From: Methylobacterium sp. WSM2598
GTDB taxonomy: Bacteria; Pseudomonadota; Alphaproteobacteria; Rhizobiales; Beijerinckiaceae
Length of the DNA: 64,000 nucleotides
NCBI RefSeq assembly: GCF_000379105.1
Contig: NZ_KB900609.1
Location: 5,468,438-5,532,437, forward strand
Direction: 5' to 3'
The position numbers and the translations under genes were made by a program. The notes under the pieces are model-generated. The model had not been told where the DNA came from. It did no database searches and saw nothing but the letters and a program-made list of their open reading frames with translations. Positions 26,239 to 34,879 of the stretch are shown in pieces (position 1 is the first letter of the stretch; each line of letters starts with the position of its first letter).

Positions 26239-27537
26239 ATGATCCCGCTCCGTATGGTTCCGCTCGCCGAACTCCCGCCCGAGGCCCTGCGCACCTCCCT
26301 GGCCGCGCTCCAGGAGCGCTACGCCGCCCTGACGCGGCGCGGCCTCAAGCTCGACATGACCCGCGGCAAGCCGGCGCCCGAGCAGCTCGACCTCTCCGAG
26401 GGATTGCTGGCGCTGCCCGGCAACCGCGACCACCTCACCGAGACCGGCGAGGACGCCCGCAATTACGGCGGGCTGCAGGGCCTCGCCGAGGTGCGCCGCC
26501 TGTTCGCGCCCATCCTCGGCGCCCCGCCGGAGCAGGTCGCGGTCGGCAACAATTCGAGCCTCGCGCTGATGCACGATTGCCTGGTCTACGCGCTGCTCAA
26601 GGGCGTGCCGGGCGGGGCCGGCCCGTGGTCGCGCGAGGGGGAGATCCGGTTCCTCTGCCCGGTCCCCGGCTACGACCGCCACTTCGCGCTCTGCGAGACC
26701 TACGGCATCGTCATGGAGCCGGTGCCGATGAACCCGGACGGCCCCGACCTCGGATCGGTCGAGGAGCGCCTGCGCGATCCCCGCGTGAAGGGGATGTGGT
26801 GCGTGCCGCAATACGCGAATCCGGGCGGCGAGACCTACGCGGAATCCACGGTCGAGCGCCTCGCGGCGATGCCGGCGGCCGCGCCCGATTTCCGCCTGTT
26901 CTGGGACAATGCCTACGCGCTCCACCACCTGACCGAGCGCCGGCCGGCCCTGCGCAACGTGCTGGAGGCTGCGGCGGCGGCCGGGCAGCCGGACCGCCCC
27001 ATCGTCTTCGCCTCGACCTCGAAGGTGACGCTCGCGGGCGCCGGCCTCGCCTTCCTGGCCGCCTCGCCGGCCAATCTCCGCTGGTACCTCGCCCATGCCG
27101 GCAAGCGCAGCATCGGGCCGGACAAGCTCAACCAGCTGCGCCACGCCCGCTTCCTCTCCCGCGAGGGCGCCCTCGAGGCGCTGATGGACGGCCACCGGCG
27201 GCTCCTCGCGCCGAAGTTCCGGGCGGTCACCACCATCCTGGAGCGGGAACTCGGCGGATCGGGCGCGGCGCGCTGGACCAACCCGGAGGGCGGCTACTTC
27301 ATCCTGCTGGAGGTGCCCGAGGGCTGCGCCACCCGGGTGGTGGAACTGGCGGCGGGGAGCGGGCTCGCCCTCACCCCGGCCGGCGCCACCCACCCCTACG
27401 GGCGCGACCCGCAGGACCGGATGCTGCGGCTCGCCCCCTCCTATCCGAGCCTCGCCGAGGTGGAGGCGGCCGCGGAGGTCGTCGCCCTGTGCACGCTGCT
27501 CGCCGCGACCGAGGCGCGGCTTCGCGCCGTCGCCTGA
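26239..27537 (+). CDS. PLP-dependent aminotransferase, PF12897 (aspartate aminotransferase-like) type
   Basis: About 432 residues if started at the ATG at 26239; 26254 is an alternative and neither has a clear ribosome binding site. The longer open frame begins inside the preceding terminator and is unlikely. Fold-type I features are seen: NYGGLQGLAEVR, the substrate and cofactor residues in FWDNAYALHH (Asp223, Tyr226), and the PLP lysine in STSKVTLAGAG (Lys262). The order and motifs fit the family that includes Corynebacterium aspartate aminotransferase. The probable reaction is aspartate plus 2-oxoglutarate, but the substrate is not proven by sequence. It stands alone between the ribosomal terminator and a gene on the opposite strand. 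Confidence 0.8.
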   Translation: MIPLRMVPLAELPPEALRTSLAALQERYAALTRRGLKLDMTRGKPAPEQLDLSEGLLALPGNRDHLTETGEDARNYGGLQGLAEVRRLFAPILGAPPEQVAVGNNSSLALMHDCLVYALLKGVPGGAGPWSREGEIRFLCPVPGYDRHFALCETYGIVMEPVPMNPDGPDLGSVEERLRDPRVKGMWCVPQYANPGGETYAESTVERLAAMPAAAPDFRLFWDNAYALHHLTERRPALRNVLEAAAAAGQPDRPIVFASTSKVTLAGAGLAFLAASPANLRWYLAHAGKRSIGPDKLNQLRHARFLSREGALEALMDGHRRLLAPKFRAVTTILERELGGSGAARWTNPEGGYFILLEVPEGCATRVVELAAGSGLALTPAGATHPYGRDPQDRMLRLAPSYPSLAEVEAAAEVVALCTLLAATEARLRAVA

Positions 27538-27583
27538 GCGGCGGCGGCCCTGCCGGCCGCCCCCCTCGCGTCCCGGCCCGCCC

Positions 27584-28714
27584 TCAATTCGCGTAGGTGA
27601 AGGCCCCGTCGCGCCAGACGTAGAGCACGTAGCCCGGCGCCGTCACGTCGCCCTTCTGGTCGAAGCCGACATTGCCGAGCACGAGGTTGAAGCGCTCGGA
27701 ATGGAGCGTCTCGGCGATGGTCTTCGGGTTGCTGGAGCGGGCGAAGTTGCCGGCCTCGACCAGCGCCTGCATGGCCGCGTAGCCGTAGAGCACGAAGCCG
27801 CCCGGATCGATCCCGTCCGCCTGCAGGGCCTTCACGGCCGCGGCGGCCTCGGGCTTGCGGCGCAGGTCCGGGTTGAAGGTCATCAGCACGCCGTTGCTGG
27901 CCGGGCCGGCCAGGGTGCCGAACTCCTTGGTGGCGATGCCGGAGGTGCCGAACCATTGCGGGCGGTAGCCCTGCTCGGCGGCGCTGCGCACCAGCTTGCC
28001 CATCTCCTGGTAGTGGCCGCCATAGTAGACGACCTCGATCCCGGCCCCCTGCAGCCGCTTGATCAGCGCCGCGTCGTCGGTCTGGCCCGGCACGATCGCG
28101 GCGAACAGCGTCTCGTTCTGCCCGATCTTGTTGAGGTTGGCCTTGGTCGAGTCCGCGAGGCTGCGCGAGAGCGGGGTGTCGTCGTACAGGATGGCGATCT
28201 TCTTGTCCCGGAAGCGCTCCGCCAGGATCGTGGCGGAGAGCCGCCCCTGGTCGTCCTCGCGCCCGGAGACCCGGAAGATGGTCGGCAGACCGCGGTCGGT
28301 CAGGCGCGCGGCGTTCGAGGCCGGGCTGATCATCACCACGCCCTTCGCCGCGTAGACGTCCGAGGCCGCCAGGGAGGCGCTGGAGCAGACGTGGCCGACC
28401 ACCAGGCCGACCCCCGCCTTCGCGAAGCGCTCCGCCACCTCGACGGCCTGGCCCGGCTCGCAGGCATCGTCCTGCACGTCGAGGATGATCGGCTCGCCCG
28501 CGAGGCCCCCCCGGGCATTCGCCTCCTTCACGGCGGCCTGGACGCCCTGCAGCACCTGCTCGCCGATGCCGGCCACCGGCCCGGTGCGCGGCACCGCCAC
28601 GCCCACCACCACCTCGGCCGCGGCCGGACGCGCGGCCCCGAGCAGACAGGCGACCACGAGCCACGGCGTCACGGCCCGGCCCCGCCTCCACCCGCCTGCG
28701 CGCGTCTGGGTCAC
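27584..28714 (-). CDS. Branched-chain amino acid ABC transporter substrate-binding protein
   Basis: 376 residues, periplasmic binding protein of the LivJ/type I fold. The GTG at 28714 follows GGAGG at good spacing and gives a signal peptide: basic MTQTRAGGWRRGR, a hydrophobic run, then ARPAAAE as cleavage region. The mature part opens VVVGVAVPRTGPVAGIGEQ and has the typical GVVMISPASNAARLT and FRVSGREDDQG segments. No permease or ATPase gene is adjacent, so it is an orphan binding protein in this window; it may serve a transporter elsewhere. The ligand cannot be read from the sequence. Confidence 0.85.
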   Translation of the reverse strand: MTQTRAGGWRRGRAVTPWLVVACLLGAARPAAAEVVVGVAVPRTGPVAGIGEQVLQGVQAAVKEANARGGLAGEPIILDVQDDACEPGQAVEVAERFAKAGVGLVVGHVCSSASLAASDVYAAKGVVMISPASNAARLTDRGLPTIFRVSGREDDQGRLSATILAERFRDKKIAILYDDTPLSRSLADSTKANLNKIGQNETLFAAIVPGQTDDAALIKRLQGAGIEVVYYGGHYQEMGKLVRSAAEQGYRPQWFGTSGIATKEFGTLAGPASNGVLMTFNPDLRRKPEAAAAVKALQADGIDPGGFVLYGYAAMQALVEAGNFARSSNPKTIAETLHSERFNLVLGNVGFDQKGDVTAPGYVLYVWRDGAFTYAN

Positions 28715-29017
28715 GTCCTCGTCCTCCGCACCCGTTTGCACCGCGCCATAGCACGGGCGCTCCCCCTTGTCCGCCGCGCGCTGAGCGGCGCGGCGCCGGA
28801 TCGCGCCTCCCCGCCGGATGCCGGGGAAAGCCGCCCGCGAACCGGCGGCGCGGCGCGGGAGGCGGCCCCGGACCGCATCATCTCGCGCCGCGCCGCGGCC
28901 GTCATCCTCGCCGTGCCGGCGGCGGGCGCGGCCGGGGCCGGACGCTCCATGGACGCGCGTCCGCGCAGCGCGGAGAATGGCCGCGGCGGCCCGGGACGCG
29001 GCCGCAGGGAGGACCGG
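28715..29017. other. Intergenic region between divergent genes
   Basis: About 300 bases between the binding-protein gene (minus) and the dehydrogenase (plus). It must hold both promoters, but no convincing -35/-10 pair was found; the stretch is very GC-rich and the open frames in it show no family resemblance. Confidence 0.4.
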
Positions 29018-29995
29018 ATGGCTGGGCAGGATCCGATTCGCGTCGCGGTGCTCGACGATTACCAGCGCGCCGCCGCCGGGCTGGCCGATTGGGCCGGGCT
29101 CGCGCCCGGGATCGCGGTCGATTTCCTGCACGAGCCGGTGCCCCGGGCCGAGGCCGCCGCGCGGCTCGCGCCCTACGCGGTGCTCTGCCTGATGCGCGAG
29201 CGCATGCCCCTCGACGCCGCGCTGATCGAGGCCCTGCCGAACCTGCGCCTCGTCGTGTTCACGGGCGGGCGCACGCACGCGCTCGATTTTCCGGCCCTGG
29301 CGCGGGCGGGCGTCACGGTCTGCCACACGCGCAACGGCGAGGGGGGCGTCGCCACGGCGGAACTCGCCTTCGCGCTGATTCTCGCCTGCCTGCGCCACCT
29401 CCCGGGCGAGTTCGCCCGCATGCGCGCCGGCCTCTGGCAGGACAGCATCGGCAGCGTGCTCGACGGGCGGCGGCTCGGCCTCGTCGGGCTCGGCCGGATC
29501 GGCGGCCGGATGGCCCGGATCGGCGCCGCCTTCGGCATGGAGCCGGTCGCCTGGAGCCCGCACCTCACGCCCGAGCGCGCCGCGGCCGGCGGCGCGGCCC
29601 TCGTCTCCCGCGAGGATCTGTTTCGCACCGCCGACGTGGTGAGCCTGCACCTCGTGCTGGCGCCCGCGACCCGCGGCATCGTCGGGGCGGCGGAGATCGG
29701 GCTGATGCGGCCCGGGGCGGTCCTGATCAACACCGCCCGCGGCCCGCTGGTGGACGAGGCCGCGCTGATCGCGGCCCTGCGCGAGGGCCGCCTGCGCGCG
29801 GCCGGCCTCGACGTCTTCGACCGCGAGCCGCTGCCGGTGGACCACCCGCTGCGCGCCCTGCCGAACGCGGTGCTCACCCCGCATCTCGGCTACGTCACCG
29901 ACGCGACCTACCGGATGTTCTACGAGGACACGGTCGAGGCGATCGCCGCCTGGCGGCGGGGCGCCCCGGTCCGGGTGGTCGAACCCGCCGCCTGA
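29018..29995 (+). CDS. D-2-hydroxyacid dehydrogenase family protein
   Basis: 325 residues; NAD(P)-dependent oxidoreductase of the D-isomer family. The Rossmann motif GLGRIG is at 157-162, and the catalytic triad is visible as Arg241 (NTARGPLVDE), Glu270 (DREPLP) and His289 (TPHLGY). The ATG at 29018 follows GGGAGGACCGG; the upstream open frame is antisense to the neighbouring gene. The substrate is likely a 2-keto acid such as glyoxylate or hydroxypyruvate or phosphoglycerate, not decidable here. Confidence 0.85.
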   Translation: MAGQDPIRVAVLDDYQRAAAGLADWAGLAPGIAVDFLHEPVPRAEAAARLAPYAVLCLMRERMPLDAALIEALPNLRLVVFTGGRTHALDFPALARAGVTVCHTRNGEGGVATAELAFALILACLRHLPGEFARMRAGLWQDSIGSVLDGRRLGLVGLGRIGGRMARIGAAFGMEPVAWSPHLTPERAAAGGAALVSREDLFRTADVVSLHLVLAPATRGIVGAAEIGLMRPGAVLINTARGPLVDEAALIAALREGRLRAAGLDVFDREPLPVDHPLRALPNAVLTPHLGYVTDATYRMFYEDTVEAIAAWRRGAPVRVVEPAA

Positions 29996-30001
29996 GCCGG
30001 T

Positions 30002-30030
30002 CCCGGCGGGCCGGGCCCCGGCCCGCCGGG
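30002..30030. terminator. Hairpin between convergent genes
   Basis: Perfect 13-base arms (30002-30014, 30018-30030) with a 3-base loop lie between the stop of the dehydrogenase and the stop of the export lipoprotein gene. It is symmetric, so it can act in both directions, though T-runs are lacking. Confidence 0.55.
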
Positions 30031-30037
30031 GCGGGGC

Positions 30038-31270
30038 TCAGCGGGTCACCGTGTAGATCGAGGCGCCGGCCGCGACCGGCGCGGTGACGGTCGAGAAGGC
30101 GCCGAGCACCTTCTGCACCTCGGTGAAGGGCGCGTTCGAGACGTAGACGAGATCGCGGTTGCGCATCCGGAAGGCCTGCGAGACGAACAGGCTGTTGGGG
30201 TCGCGCATGTTGATCCGGTAGACCACCGGCACCTGCGGGCTGCCGAGGAGCGGGCTGCCCGGCCGCAGGCGGCGCACCACCGAGGCCGGCTCGAAGCGGA
30301 ACACGAACACGCCCGCCGGATCGGCCTGGAAATCCGACAGACCGCGCGCCTTGGTGAGCGCCTGGGCCAGGGTGATGCCGTCGGCGCTGAACGGGATCTC
30401 GGACTGGGTGCCGAGCGCGCCGATCGCCAGGAAGGTCTGGGGATCGCGCACCAGCGTGACCGTGTCGCCCGGGCGCAGGAAGATGTTCTCGCGCGGGTTC
30501 GAGACGACGCTGAGCAGCGGCACCGTCGCGGTGGTCGGGCCGCGGGAGAGCCGCACGAAGGTCTCGTTCACCGGGGCGGAGACGCCGCCGGCCGCCGCGA
30601 TCACGTCGAGCAGGCGGTCGCCGCGCTCGGAGAGCGGCACGCGCCCGCCGCCGATCGAGGAGACCGGCCCGCGCAGGGCGGCCGCGCTGAGCCGGGCGCC
30701 TCCGCCCGCGCTCGCCGCCTCGCCGATCACCGTCACGCTCGAACTGAGCGGCGAGGTCACGGTGACGAGCACCTGCGGCTGGATCGCCTTGCCGGCGAGC
30801 TCCTGCTCGATCTGGCCCTGCACCTCCTGGACGCGCTTGCCCGCGACCTGGATGCGGCCCGCATAGGGCACCGAGATCGAGCCGTCGCGGCCCACGATCT
30901 GCTCCGGGATGGTCGAGGCCTTCGACCCCGCCGAGAAGCGGTCCGCCAGCACCGGGCCGGAGAACAGGCCGCCCGTCCCCGCCTCCCAGATCGTCACCGT
31001 GACGGCGTCGCCGATGCCGATCACCGGCGCGACCGCGGCGCGGCGGTCGCCGAAGGAGGCGAGCAGGCTGTCGAGGGGGCGGCCGCGCAGGGCCTCCACC
31101 ACCGCCGCGTCGACGTCGATGATCTCGTAGCGGGCGAGGAGGCCCTGGTCGGTGGCGATGTCCGCACCCTCGGTCACGGCGCTGGCCGTCGGGCCGGCGG
31201 CCGGCAGAAAGTTGCTGCAGCCGGAGAGCAGCAGGGCTCCCGCAACTGCGAGCGGTCCGACACGCACCAT
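30038..31270 (-). CDS. Polysaccharide export outer-membrane lipoprotein (Wza/KpsD-like)
   Basis: 410 residues. The start at 31270 has GGAGG upstream and gives a lipoprotein signal with lipobox LLSGC (Cys18). The Poly_export region is around IGIGDAVTVTIWEAGTGG and VGRDGSISVPYAGRIQVAGK, followed by SLBB-like repeats (ERGDRLLDVIAAAGG; FLRPGDTVTLVRDPQTF; GALGTQSEIPF) as in outer-membrane export pores for capsule. It opens a surface-polysaccharide locus and is divergent from a KpsS-like gene across a 630-base spacer. No Wzc-type kinase gene is adjacent. Confidence 0.88.
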   Translation of the reverse strand: MVRVGPLAVAGALLLSGCSNFLPAAGPTASAVTEGADIATDQGLLARYEIIDVDAAVVEALRGRPLDSLLASFGDRRAAVAPVIGIGDAVTVTIWEAGTGGLFSGPVLADRFSAGSKASTIPEQIVGRDGSISVPYAGRIQVAGKRVQEVQGQIEQELAGKAIQPQVLVTVTSPLSSSVTVIGEAASAGGGARLSAAALRGPVSSIGGGRVPLSERGDRLLDVIAAAGGVSAPVNETFVRLSRGPTTATVPLLSVVSNPRENIFLRPGDTVTLVRDPQTFLAIGALGTQSEIPFSADGITLAQALTKARGLSDFQADPAGVFVFRFEPASVVRRLRPGSPLLGSPQVPVVYRINMRDPNSLFVSQAFRMRNRDLVYVSNAPFTEVQKVLGAFSTVTAPVAAGASIYTVTR

Positions 31271-31903
31271 CAAGGTCCTCCACACGGAACGCCGCCGGGC
31301 CGCGCGCCCGGGGCATTCGTCGTCCCGAGGGCGCGGGTGCCGGCGGCAGGGGCCGCGCGGCGGCATCCGCGCCCGATTTGGTCTCTCCAGAGCGGGCCGC
31401 CTCGGGCGGTCCACGGTCGCGGATTGCCGCCCGGGGCGAAGCGCCGGCCCGGGGGCTGGCGGCAGCCTAGCAGGCAGGCTCCCCGCAGGCGATTTACCAG
31501 ACCCTACCGGCCGTCCGCCGGCCCCGGACTCCGGCGGCTTGTTGCCCGAAATCCACAGCCGGCCCCGCGGCCGGGCCGTGCGGGATGTGGTGGCGAAGCT
31601 TGGTCGTGCAGGAATGCGACGGGCGTGTGGCGGCGGCGACCGGGTGGGGAAAACCGCAGCCGCATCATCGTCTTTCCATGTTGCTGCCGCGATTGGGCGA
31701 TCATTAGCGCCAGCTTGACGCGGCGGGGCCGTGGCCCTGTCGCCGTCAAGTCCCCCTGCGCGAAATGGCCAATCTGGACAACCGGCGTGTGAATCCCGGT
31801 GAGTGTTGCAGAGGCGCCATTGCTCCACCGGGGTCCGTCCGTACCCTGCCGCCGCGACGGGATGACCGCCCCGCCGTCCTGCAACCAGCCCCGAGGTGCC
31901 TGC
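31271..31903. other. Long divergent spacer of the capsule locus
   Basis: This is the regulatory region between the export lipoprotein gene and the KpsS-like gene. It is locally less GC-rich around 31640-31720. The clearest element is an inverted repeat at 31714-31750. No confident promoter could be fixed. In-frame codons from 31799 could extend the KpsS-like protein, but without a ribosome binding site. Confidence 0.45.
31714..31750. promoter_or_regulatory. Inverted repeat, possible operator or hairpin
   Basis: CTTGACG (31714-31720) and CGTCAAG (31744-31750) form perfect 7-base arms, with a nested GGGCC / GGCCC pair inside. The left arm contains a TTGAC that could also serve as a -35 box for the KpsS-like gene, in which case the repeat would overlap the promoter. 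Confidence 0.35.
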
Positions 31904-33262
31904 GTGAGAGCTGATGCTGCGAGACACGGCGGAACCGGTGTCGGGGACGGCGCGAAGCGCCAGGTCTTCCTGTTCCTGCAGGGACCGATCTCTCCCTTCT
32001 TCGCGGAGACGGCGGACGCCCTCGAGGCGCGCGGCCACCGCTGCCTTCGGGTCAATCTCTGCTTCGGCGACTGGCTGTTCTGGCGCCGGCCGGGCGGCAT
32101 CGACTTCCGCGGCTCGCGCGAGAAGTGGCCGGCCTTCGTCGCCGACCTGATCGACCGCGAGGGCGTCACCGACCTCGTGCTCCTCGGCGAGCAGCGCTTC
32201 TACCACAAGGTGGCGATCGCGGCCGCCAAGGCCCGCGACCTCAAGGTGACGGTCACGGATTTCGGCTACCTGCGGCCGGACTGGATCACCTTCGAGCGCG
32301 ACGGCATGTCGGGCGACAGCTGCTTCCCGCGCGATCCCGAGGCGGTGATGGACCTCGCCCGCGACGTGCCGGACCCGGATCTCGTCCCCCGCTACCGGGA
32401 CAGCTTCGTCACCCAGGTGATCTGGGACATGGCCTACCACCTGATGAGCAACTGGCTCTGGTGGCTCTACCCGGGCTACCGGTCGCACCAGGTGCACCAT
32501 CCGGCGCTGGTCTACATCGCCACGGCCCTGCACATCCTGCGCGCCAAGCGCACCGGGCCGCGCGGCGACCGCCACGTCGAGGCCCTGCGCGAGGCGGGCA
32601 CGCCCTACTACGTGATGCCGCTGCAGATGGAGAACGACTTCCAGCTGCGGGCCTACTCGCCCTTCTTCGACCTCAAGACGCCGATCCACATGGTGATCCG
32701 CTCCTTCGCGGCCCATGCGCCGGCGGGGTCGCGGCTGCTCATCAAGATCCACCCGCTCGATCCGAACATCCGCAACTGGAAGCGCATCGTGCGCCGCTCC
32801 GCCGTGAAGTGGAACGTGCCGGACCGGGTCGACTACATCGACGGCGGCAATCTCGGCACCATGCTGGAGGGCTGCCAGGGCGTGGTGACCGTCAACAGCA
32901 CGGTCGGGATGTGGTCGATGCGCGCCGGCAAGCCGACCATGACGCTCGGTGCCGCGGTCTACGACATCGACGGTCTGACCTATCAGGGCTCCCTCGACCG
33001 GTTCTGGACCGAGGCGCGGCCGCCGCGCCGGGACCTGTGGGACGCCTTCGTCAAGGCGATCGTCGCCAACATCCAGATCCGCGGCGTCTATTACCGGCGC
33101 GAGGGGCTCGCCGCGGCGGTCGAGGCCGCGGCCTCCCGCCTCGACCTCGCCCAGGGCACCTGGCTCGAGGTGCGCAGCCGCGCTGCCCGCCGGCAGCGGG
33201 AGGCGCCCGCCCTCGCCGCCGAGATGGAGATCGGCGGGATCGAGGCGATGCAGAACGCCTGA
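31904..33262 (+). CDS. Capsule polysaccharide biosynthesis protein, KpsS-like
   Basis: About 452 residues from the GTG at 31904, which has GAGGTG 5 bases upstream; ATG 31862 and GTG 31799 are in-frame alternatives without such a signal. The family (Capsule_synth, PF05159) includes KpsS, a Kdo transferase that builds the linker on the lipid anchor of group 2 capsules. Visible landmarks are QVFLFLQGPISPFFAETADAL at the start of the fold, LLGEQRFYHKVA, HVEALREAGTPYYVMPLQ and KIHPLDPNIRNW, with GCQGVVTVNSTVGM in the nucleotide-sugar binding half. A terminator follows at 33293. Confidence 0.85.
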   Translation: MRADAARHGGTGVGDGAKRQVFLFLQGPISPFFAETADALEARGHRCLRVNLCFGDWLFWRRPGGIDFRGSREKWPAFVADLIDREGVTDLVLLGEQRFYHKVAIAAAKARDLKVTVTDFGYLRPDWITFERDGMSGDSCFPRDPEAVMDLARDVPDPDLVPRYRDSFVTQVIWDMAYHLMSNWLWWLYPGYRSHQVHHPALVYIATALHILRAKRTGPRGDRHVEALREAGTPYYVMPLQMENDFQLRAYSPFFDLKTPIHMVIRSFAAHAPAGSRLLIKIHPLDPNIRNWKRIVRRSAVKWNVPDRVDYIDGGNLGTMLEGCQGVVTVNSTVGMWSMRAGKPTMTLGAAVYDIDGLTYQGSLDRFWTEARPPRRDLWDAFVKAIVANIQIRGVYYRREGLAAAVEAAASRLDLAQGTWLEVRSRAARRQREAPALAAEMEIGGIEAMQNA

Positions 33263-33292
33263 TCCTCAGCCCCCCGCGCGAGGACACGACCG

Positions 33293-33328
33293 CGAAGCCG
33301 GCCCGGCAACGGGCCGGCTTCGTCGTTC
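33293..33328 (+). terminator. Terminator after the KpsS-like gene
   Basis: A perfect 13-base stem (33293-33305 / 33310-33322) closed by a GCAA tetraloop, followed by TCGTTCC. It is a strong hairpin; the T-rich part is short. Confidence 0.65.
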
Positions 33329-33436
33329 CGGCCGCCCTCCGGCCCGTCCGAGCCCGCGCGTCGGCACCATCGATCAACACAGCGGACGAAACCGCGGCCT
33401 GGATCGACCGGCGTGATCATTGGATTGATCCGCCGT

Positions 33437-33576
33437 CCGGACGATCACGTCCGGACGGCGGATGCCAAGCCCGCGCGGCGCGTGAGCGAAGCCCACATCC
33501 GCCATCCCGAAGGGATCAAGCGGATGGGGGATGACGAGCCCGCGCGGCGCTTGAGCGACGCCGACATCCGCATGGC
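33437..33576. repeat. 140-bp interspersed repeat, copy A
   Basis: The sequence matches 55433-55572 with 7 differences in 140 positions and no gaps. It begins with a palindrome (CCGGACG, 4 bases, CGTCCGG), then carries a unit AGCCCGCGCGGCGC-TGAGCGA twice (about 33477 and 33537), and between them a nested hairpin ATCCGC-ATCCC-gaa-GGGAT-GCGGAT at 33497-33525. Copy A is followed by two more small hairpins (33587-33601 and 33603-33619). It lies between the KpsS-like gene and the PhyH gene. Both strands can be translated, but the frames look like by-products of the repeat. Confidence 0.85.
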
Positions 33577-33771
33577 CGAAAGGGGAGATGGCGAAGCCAT
33601 CCGTCGGATGTCGTCCGACAGCATATCGGCAACAGTGACGCGATCTTACGGTTAGATTGTCCCGCAAAGCCGCCAACATCACAGTTTGGCCGAGAAAACC
33701 CGCGAGCCGGGAACGTCCCCGCCGGCCTCGCGCCGCGCGGCGGACGGGAGGCAAGGAGCCGAACGAAGCCC
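33577..33771. other. Spacer upstream of the PhyH-like gene
   Basis: Gene-free. Its first 45 bases hold the two hairpins that trail repeat copy A (GATGGC-gaa-GCCATC and GTCGGA-tgtcg-TCCGAC). The remainder, which should contain the promoter of the PhyH-like gene, shows no clear -35/-10 pair. Confidence 0.4.
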
Positions 33772-34839
33772 ATGGCCGCACTTACCCGCACAGCCGCCCG
33801 CGCGGCCGGAACCCTGGCATCCGCCGCCCGCGTGCCCGTCTGGCTCGCCGGAATCGCCGGCGCCGACAAGTCCTTCGCGAAGAACCCGATCCTCGGCAGC
33901 CCGACGCTCAACCGCCTGGGCCTGCACGCGGCGCGGGTGCAACTCGCCGCCCGCATGGCCGAGCAGCGCCGCGCCCGGATGGCGCCGCTGGTCGACCCGG
34001 CCGACCGCGCCGCCTTCGACCGGGACGGCATCGTCATCAAGCGCGACTTCCTGGACCCGGAGACCTTCCGGGCCCTCAAGGACGAGATCTTCGGGCGGCG
34101 CTTCGCGGCCCGGGAACTGCGCCAGGGCCAGGCCGTGCAGCGCATGGTCCCGCTCGGCCGCGACACGCTCCCCGGCCTGCCGCAGCTCTCGGCGCTGGTC
34201 AGCCACCCCGCGCTGCGCGGCCTGACCTACTACGCGGCCTCGCGGGCCGGGGAGCCGGTCTACTACCTGCAGACCGTCGTGGCCGAGCCCGACGGCCCGA
34301 ACGATCCGCAGACGGCGCTGCACGCCGACACCTTCCACGCCACCACCAAGGGCTGGTTCTTCCTGCACGACGTGGCGGAGGAGGAGGGGCCCTTCGTCTA
34401 CGTGCCCGGCTCGCACCGGCTGACGCCGGAGCGCCTGGCCTGGGAGCGCGCGCAGAGCGTCGCGGCGCGGGGGCATGCCAACAGCCACCACGCGGCCGGC
34501 TCCTTCCGGATCCGCGAGGAGGACCTGCCCGGCCTCGGCTACGGCGCGCCGGTGCGGGTCGCGGTGCCGGCCAACACCCTGGTGATCGCTGACACGTTCG
34601 GCTTCCACGCCCGCGCCCCGAGCCTCCGGGCGAGCACGCGGGTGACCGTCCACACCTACATCCGCCGCAACCCGTTCCTGCCCTGGACCGGCCTCGACCC
34701 GAAGGCGCTGCCGGGGCTGCGCGGCCGCGAACTCGCGCTCTATCTCGGGTTCCAGGACCTGAAGCGGCGCCTCACCGGCCGCGGCGCCCCCTGGCGGCCG
34801 GTCGGGCCGGTGACCGTCGACGCGCCCGCGCAGGTCTAG
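33772..34839 (+). CDS. Phytanoyl-CoA dioxygenase (PhyH) family protein
   Basis: 355 residues; Fe(II)/2-oxoglutarate oxygenase fold. The iron-binding facial triad is visible as His184 and Asp186 (LHADTFH) and a distal His279 (FGFHARA), with Arg286 or Arg290 placed to bind 2-oxoglutarate. An N-terminal region of about 75 residues (helical, Ala/Arg-rich) precedes the domain. PhyH members hydroxylate acyl chains or other small substrates. The position between the kpsS-like and kpsC-like genes suggests that the substrate is the capsule lipid or a sugar, which is inference. Confidence 0.75.
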   Translation: MAALTRTAARAAGTLASAARVPVWLAGIAGADKSFAKNPILGSPTLNRLGLHAARVQLAARMAEQRRARMAPLVDPADRAAFDRDGIVIKRDFLDPETFRALKDEIFGRRFAARELRQGQAVQRMVPLGRDTLPGLPQLSALVSHPALRGLTYYAASRAGEPVYYLQTVVAEPDGPNDPQTALHADTFHATTKGWFFLHDVAEEEGPFVYVPGSHRLTPERLAWERAQSVAARGHANSHHAAGSFRIREEDLPGLGYGAPVRVAVPANTLVIADTFGFHARAPSLRASTRVTVHTYIRRNPFLPWTGLDPKALPGLRGRELALYLGFQDLKRRLTGRGAPWRPVGPVTVDAPAQV

Positions 34840-34879
34840 GGCCGACCGACGGCGCCGGGACGCGGCGCACCCGGGGCGC

